Positions 7,455 through 9,940 of a stretch of 9,940 nucleotides of DNA are shown here, piece after piece. The translations under genes were made by a program, and so were the position numbers. Numbering within the stretch: position 1 is the stretch's first letter; every line of letters starts with the position of its first letter. The notes beneath the pieces are model-generated. The model saw only the letters and a program-made list of their open reading frames with translations. It had not been told where the DNA came from and ran no database searches. The DNA is from Nitrosospira sp. (GTDB taxonomy: Bacteria > Pseudomonadota > Gammaproteobacteria > Burkholderiales > Nitrosomonadaceae): the NCBI GenBank assembly GCA_030453055.1, contig JAKDLC010000054.1:1-9940 (forward strand), given 5' to 3'.

Positions 7455-8006
7455 TTGCGTGAACGTATCCTATCATACTGTGTTGCAGGGACATTTGGCC
7501 TATTATTGCCTACGTATTTGCACGCTAGCACGGCGACGGCAAACTGGAATATCAATCGGATTAAAATTGACGATGCGTGTTCATTTATGGTACCCGCAAG
7601 CACTTCCGCTAGTGATATTTCTCACATCCGCAACGTCATGAAAACTTCGGTCTCAGAGCTCGCTAGAGTCTTTGGCGTATCGCGTCAGGCTGTACATGAA
7701 TGGATCAAGGGCGGTGCTTTATCCCCGCGAAATGCCAGGCGACTCTCCGAGTTAGCGCAGGTGGCAGATGTGTTCGTCAAGTCAGGGATTGAGGTTGCGC
7801 CTCAAATGCTACGCAGAAAGATCGGTGGCGGGCATTCTCTCTTGGAATCGGTTAAGGAAGGCGGAAATATCGTGGAATTGGCGCACACTCTTGTCGATAC
7901 TCTTGCTCGTGAGTCGCAACAACGTCAGCATCTGACTGCACGCCTGGCAGGGCGACAAAAGCCCACGCTGACCGCCAATGATTTTGGTACGCCTCATTTC
8001 GATTGA
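7455..8006 (+). CDS. Helix-turn-helix protein, distal part after a premature stop
   Basis: The open frame has 183 residues from a TTG at 7455 that lacks a ribosome binding site; later in-frame ATGs at 7587 and 7638 also lack one. Residues about 65-85 (TSVSELARVFGVSRQAVHEWI) form a Xre/Cro-like helix-turn-helix with the recognition helix SRQAVHEW, followed by a helical domain (PRNARRLSELAQVADVFV... GGGHSLLESVKEGGNIVELAHTLVDTL). The N-terminal stretch YCVAGTFGLLLPTYLHA (8-24) is hydrophobic and could be a membrane segment. The natural gene probably starts at 7350, upstream of an in-frame TAG. A DNA-binding partner between the TIGR04255 gene and the SHDCDL gene would be expected to regulate the operon or act in DNA recognition. 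Whether functional protein is made here is doubtful. Confidence 0.75.
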   Translation: MRERILSYCVAGTFGLLLPTYLHASTATANWNINRIKIDDACSFMVPASTSASDISHIRNVMKTSVSELARVFGVSRQAVHEWIKGGALSPRNARRLSELAQVADVFVKSGIEVAPQMLRRKIGGGHSLLESVKEGGNIVELAHTLVDTLARESQQRQHLTARLAGRQKPTLTANDFGTPHFD

Positions 8007-8027
8007 AAATGCGTGAGTCGTCTGTGA

Positions 8028-8879
8028 ATGATAGACATCGATCGGAAATTTTTATGGCGCCAAGGTGACGTACTAACCGACAATGCGGCGAAAGCACTTA
8101 ACTTACAGCATTCTGAAAATCCAGACGGCACTTTCGTCGTTGTAATTTCGCATGATTGTGATCTAGCTGCAGTCGCTGATAAGGAGCCTGTATCCGAAGT
8201 TATCGTGGGTCAGCGAATAGAAAAGCTCGGTTCAGACTCATATGGCAAAACAGCTCGTCGACTTCATATCGAGTATCAAACCGATACTGGCCCTATCGCG
8301 CTGGAGTTGGTGGCGACTGACAAACGAGAGATAAGCAAGGCTGAGCTATTCGTCAAATATCCCCGCGAAGATATATGGTTGGATGGACCTGGTATAGGAA
8401 TTCTTCGGCATTGGTTGGCTTCACGCTATCACCGGGAAGCGTTTCCAGAAGCTTTCGAGAATCGCCTTCGTGCAGTCAAAATCTCCGGTAAGAAAGTCCT
8501 TCTCAAAAAAATCGAGAGCATTCTTGCTGACGGAGGGGATTATATTCGTGCCTTGCTATTCGATCTTGATGAGGGCAAGGATATTGAACGTGAGGACCCC
8601 GAAGATCTTTACCAATTGGGGATTGTGGTTCTCTACGATAGTCTTCGCGACGAGTCGGCTGCTGCGGTTGTTGCGGCAAAGGCTGCGGAGGAATTAGAAA
8701 AACTCTTCGAGGCAGCATTCCATTCGGCTGATGCAGGCTGGCAGAACATTTGCCTCCAGTACTGCGATCCTGTGTCGGATAGCGCAATTACCGTCGCCCA
8801 GAGAGAGGTGCTCAAGCGGTGGCGCTTGGAGCACATGAGTCTTCAAGATGACCCATCTCAACCTATGATCACGTCTTGA
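8028..8879 (+). CDS. Conserved protein of unknown function with SHDCDL motif
   Basis: A 283-residue protein, third in the cassette and 21 bases after the helix-turn-helix gene. It begins FLWRQGDVLTDNAA (8-21), then has a beta-strand leading to VVVISHDCDLA (37-47). This RQGD...SHDCD pattern recurs in uncharacterised bacterial proteins, from memory; the His and Cys are plausible metal-binding or catalytic residues. Next comes RHWLASRYHREAFPEAFENRL (127-147), a second conserved-looking block, then an acidic helical part and an Ala-rich helix (212-233), ending KRWRLEHMS. No signal peptide or membrane span is seen. The start ATG at 8028 has only a weak GTGAG-type binding site, so coupling to the upstream gene is likely. 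I can name no function; a nuclease, protease-like enzyme or signalling effector would all be guesses. Confidence 0.75.
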   Translation: MIDIDRKFLWRQGDVLTDNAAKALNLQHSENPDGTFVVVISHDCDLAAVADKEPVSEVIVGQRIEKLGSDSYGKTARRLHIEYQTDTGPIALELVATDKREISKAELFVKYPREDIWLDGPGIGILRHWLASRYHREAFPEAFENRLRAVKISGKKVLLKKIESILADGGDYIRALLFDLDEGKDIEREDPEDLYQLGIVVLYDSLRDESAAAVVAAKAAEELEKLFEAAFHSADAGWQNICLQYCDPVSDSAITVAQREVLKRWRLEHMSLQDDPSQPMITS

Positions 8880-8907
8880 GGCTCTCAGCTGTAACTACAT
8901 TTTACCC

Positions 8908-8929
8908 GGCCGCCTTGAGCGGTTTTTTT
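8908..8929 (+). terminator. Rho-independent terminator after the cassette (degenerate copy)
   Basis: CCGC / GCGG with the same CTTGA loop as the other two terminators, extended by a G-T pair (GCCGC / GCGGT), followed by seven Ts. It lies 29 bases after the stop of the SHDCDL gene and is probably the cassette's own terminator. Confidence 0.8.
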
Positions 8930-8936
8930 ATGTGCT

Positions 8937-8963
8937 AAGCCGCCTTGAGCGGCTTTTTTGTTT
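8937..8963 (+). terminator. Second tandem rho-independent terminator (right repeat copy)
   Basis: AAGCCGC / GCGGCTT around loop CTTGA, followed by TTTTTTGTTT, identical to the terminator at 5920-5946. It stands only seven bases after the preceding terminator, giving two in a row at the right edge of the insert. Together they would strongly insulate the scaffold gene from cassette transcription. Confidence 0.83.
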
Positions 8964-8965
8964 GG
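8937..8965 (+). repeat. Exact 29-bp direct repeat, right copy
   Basis: Identical base for base to 5920-5948. With the left copy it brackets the accessory genes. Recombination between the two copies would cleanly remove 3,017 bases and leave one terminator between the hydrolase-like gene and the scaffold leader. Confidence 0.9.
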
Positions 8966-8971
8966 GGATTT

Positions 8972-9002
8972 GTCGGATTACGCTGCGCTAATCCGATCTA
9001 CG
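8972..9002. repeat. REP-like palindromic repeat
   Basis: TCGGATTA (8973-8980) and TAATCCGA (8989-8996) are perfect eight-base inverted arms around CGCTGCGC, with the flanks GTCGG... and ...ATCTACG. This closely resembles an intergenic repeat (TCGGATTACG...TAATCCGACCTACG) that I recall from many proteobacterial chromosomes, notably betaproteobacteria. It sits just right of the right terminator, in the leader of the scaffold gene. Identity with a chromosomal repeat family is from memory and needs a search. Confidence 0.6.
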
Positions 9003-9144
9003 TGTTTCTCTATTTATTATCAAGTTTCAGTTATTCGGAAATCCCGAATAACTCGCGCTCACGGCGATACCGCAGTTTTTATCAACCCTGCCCACGTTCA
9101 TATGGCAGGCCCGCTCACTGGGTTAAGTAGTTGGAGAAAAGGCA
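9003..9144 (+). promoter_or_regulatory. Leader of the scaffold gene with a perfect hairpin
   Basis: The 142 bases before the scaffold gene contain no convincing gene. GTTATTCGG (9030-9038) and CCGAATAAC (9044-9052) are perfect nine-base arms around AAATC; no T-tract follows, so this is not a terminator and may be an operator or an mRNA hairpin. A weaker six-base pair, CCTGCC (9087-9092) and GGCAGG (9104-9109), follows. TATTAT at 9015-9020 matches a -10 box at five of six bases but has no good -35 partner. The ribosome binding site is GGAGAAAAGG at 9133-9142. Confidence 0.4.
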
Positions 9145-9930
9145 ATGGAAGTGAATCAGCTGACGGATGAACAGATTGCGAATCTTACGCCGGAACAAAT
9201 CGAGATGCTGGAGAACGATCCGGACAAGCTCGCTGAAATTTTTGGCGAAAAGGAATCTGAAACGACACAAGGCAAATCCAAACAGGAAGATGAAGGCGCG
9301 GCTAACGGCGCGGATGAACCGGAAGGTGTCAGAACCAAAAGCGGCAAGGGGATTATTCCCTACGAGAAGCACAAGGAATTGCGGGTGGAGAACTCGACGT
9401 TGCGCGAACAGTTACAGGCTGCCCAGGCGGAAAACGCCAAGGCGACCGAGAAGCTGGAAGCGCTGCTGAAAGCCAAGGATGAAGCCACGAGCGGCAAGGA
9501 TGAGGCCAAGGCGGATGACGCCCTGGCCAAGCACCTGGCAACGCTCAAGGATGACATGCCCGAGCTCCATGACGTAATCAGTGCGGTACTCGAAGGAAAC
9601 CGCAAGCAAGGCGAAACGCTGGAAAAGACGCTACAGGAACTGAAGCGCGAGAAGGAGGAATCCGAGCGCGTGCAGCAATTGAGCGTTGAAGAGCAGGTCG
9701 CCGAAGCGAAGGACAATAACCCCGATTTGACGCATTGGGAAAGCAATGATCCGGAAGCCTGGGATGAAGCACTAAGGCAGGACGAGATTCTGAGGACCAA
9801 TGGCAAGTGGGCGAACAAGCCCTATGCCGAGCGGTTCGAGGAAGTCGCCCGCCGTGTGCGCGCCATACTGCCTGATGCCTCTGTACCACAAAGACAAGCC
9901 GACCCGGCAGAGCTTCCACAAATCCCGTGA
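9145..9930 (+). CDS. Probable phage scaffold protein
   Basis: A 261-residue acidic protein, mostly charged coiled coil, in the position of the scaffold gene between portal and coat in P22-like phages. It begins with a short helical repeat (LTDEQIANLTPEQIEMLENDPDKLAEIF), then a disordered acidic stretch rich in E, G, K (about 33-70), a GIIPYEKHKELRVENSTLREQLQAAQAENAKATEKLEALLKAKDEA coiled coil (about 69-115), a second coiled coil (about 150-180), and a conserved-looking NNPDLTHWESNDPEAWDEALRQDEIL...WANKPYAERFEEVARRVRAILPDA block (about 192-245). Many scaffolds have this architecture, guide coat assembly and leave the prohead before packaging. GGAG lies eight bases before the ATG. It is somewhat shorter than P22 gp8 (303 residues). 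Assignment rests on composition and gene order rather than on a catalytic motif. Confidence 0.75.
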   Translation: MEVNQLTDEQIANLTPEQIEMLENDPDKLAEIFGEKESETTQGKSKQEDEGAANGADEPEGVRTKSGKGIIPYEKHKELRVENSTLREQLQAAQAENAKATEKLEALLKAKDEATSGKDEAKADDALAKHLATLKDDMPELHDVISAVLEGNRKQGETLEKTLQELKREKEESERVQQLSVEEQVAEAKDNNPDLTHWESNDPEAWDEALRQDEILRTNGKWANKPYAERFEEVARRVRAILPDASVPQRQADPAELPQIP

Positions 9931-9940
9931 TGAAAATGAC
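9930..9940 (+). CDS. Possible start of the next gene (coat protein expected), partial
   Basis: An ATG at 9930 overlaps the scaffold stop by one base (TGATG) and reads MKM before the window ends; an in-frame ATG at 9936 is an alternative. In P22-like gene order the coat protein follows the scaffold, and stop-start overlaps are used throughout this block. Too little is visible to identify it. Confidence 0.3.

Noticed and set aside
5920..8965. The flanking repeats as phage attachment sites or a CRISPR-like array
   Set aside because: Both copies are simple terminators, there is no integrase between them, and the spacing is far too large for an array.
9360..9818. A 152-codon serine-rich - strand frame opposite the scaffold gene
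   Set aside because: Its Ser/Ala/Leu-rich composition is the reverse complement of the Lys/Glu-rich coiled coil; no start context or domain supports it.
9895..9940. Frameshift near the scaffold 3' end, because an alternative frame stays open to the window edge
   Set aside because: The main frame ends in a tandem TGA TGA with a stop-start overlap to a new ATG, which fits a natural gene end; the window is too short to show otherwise.

Overview
This window is part of the late region of a tailed phage or prophage, read entirely on the + strand. The terminase is of the TIGR01547/PBSX type, the portal is P22-type, and a scaffold-like coiled-coil protein follows further on, so the virion is most likely podovirus-like. 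The host is probably a proteobacterium: the packaging genes look GC-rich, and a short palindrome at 8972-9002 resembles a repeat I remember from betaproteobacterial chromosomes such as the nitrifiers. The host assignment is an inference from recall, not a search.

Layout. 1-215 is the 3' end of a gene whose C-terminus resembles Rz-like spanins. 208-4176 holds small terminase, large terminase and portal, packed tightly. 4173-5899 holds two genes joined by ATGA overlaps: a beta-rich spike or fibre-like protein and a glycoside-hydrolase-like protein. A rho-independent terminator follows at 5920-5946. The late order resumes at 9145 with a probable scaffold protein, and the next gene (expected to be coat) appears to start at 9930.

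Between these two phage blocks lies an insert of about 3 kb (roughly 5949-8936). It carries a 94-residue orphan gene and then three closely spaced genes: a TIGR04255-family protein, a helix-turn-helix protein, and a protein of unknown function with an SHDCDL motif. The insert looks less GC-rich than its surroundings and lies between two exact 29-bp copies of the same terminator, with a third degenerate copy just before the right-hand one. This fits a 'moron' or accessory cassette placed at a terminator. It is the best candidate here for an undescribed system, possibly phage-encoded defence or superinfection exclusion, but no function is demonstrated.

The helix-turn-helix gene has a well-placed ribosome binding site and an ATG at 7350, then an in-frame TAG at codon 22 (7413-7415), after which the same frame stays open to 8006. 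The cassette is therefore probably damaged in this copy, or the gene restarts internally or is read through.

The two phage blocks would cooperate in DNA packaging and head assembly: terminase cuts and pumps DNA, the portal is the channel, the scaffold guides coat assembly, and the spike and hydrolase genes probably act on the host surface.
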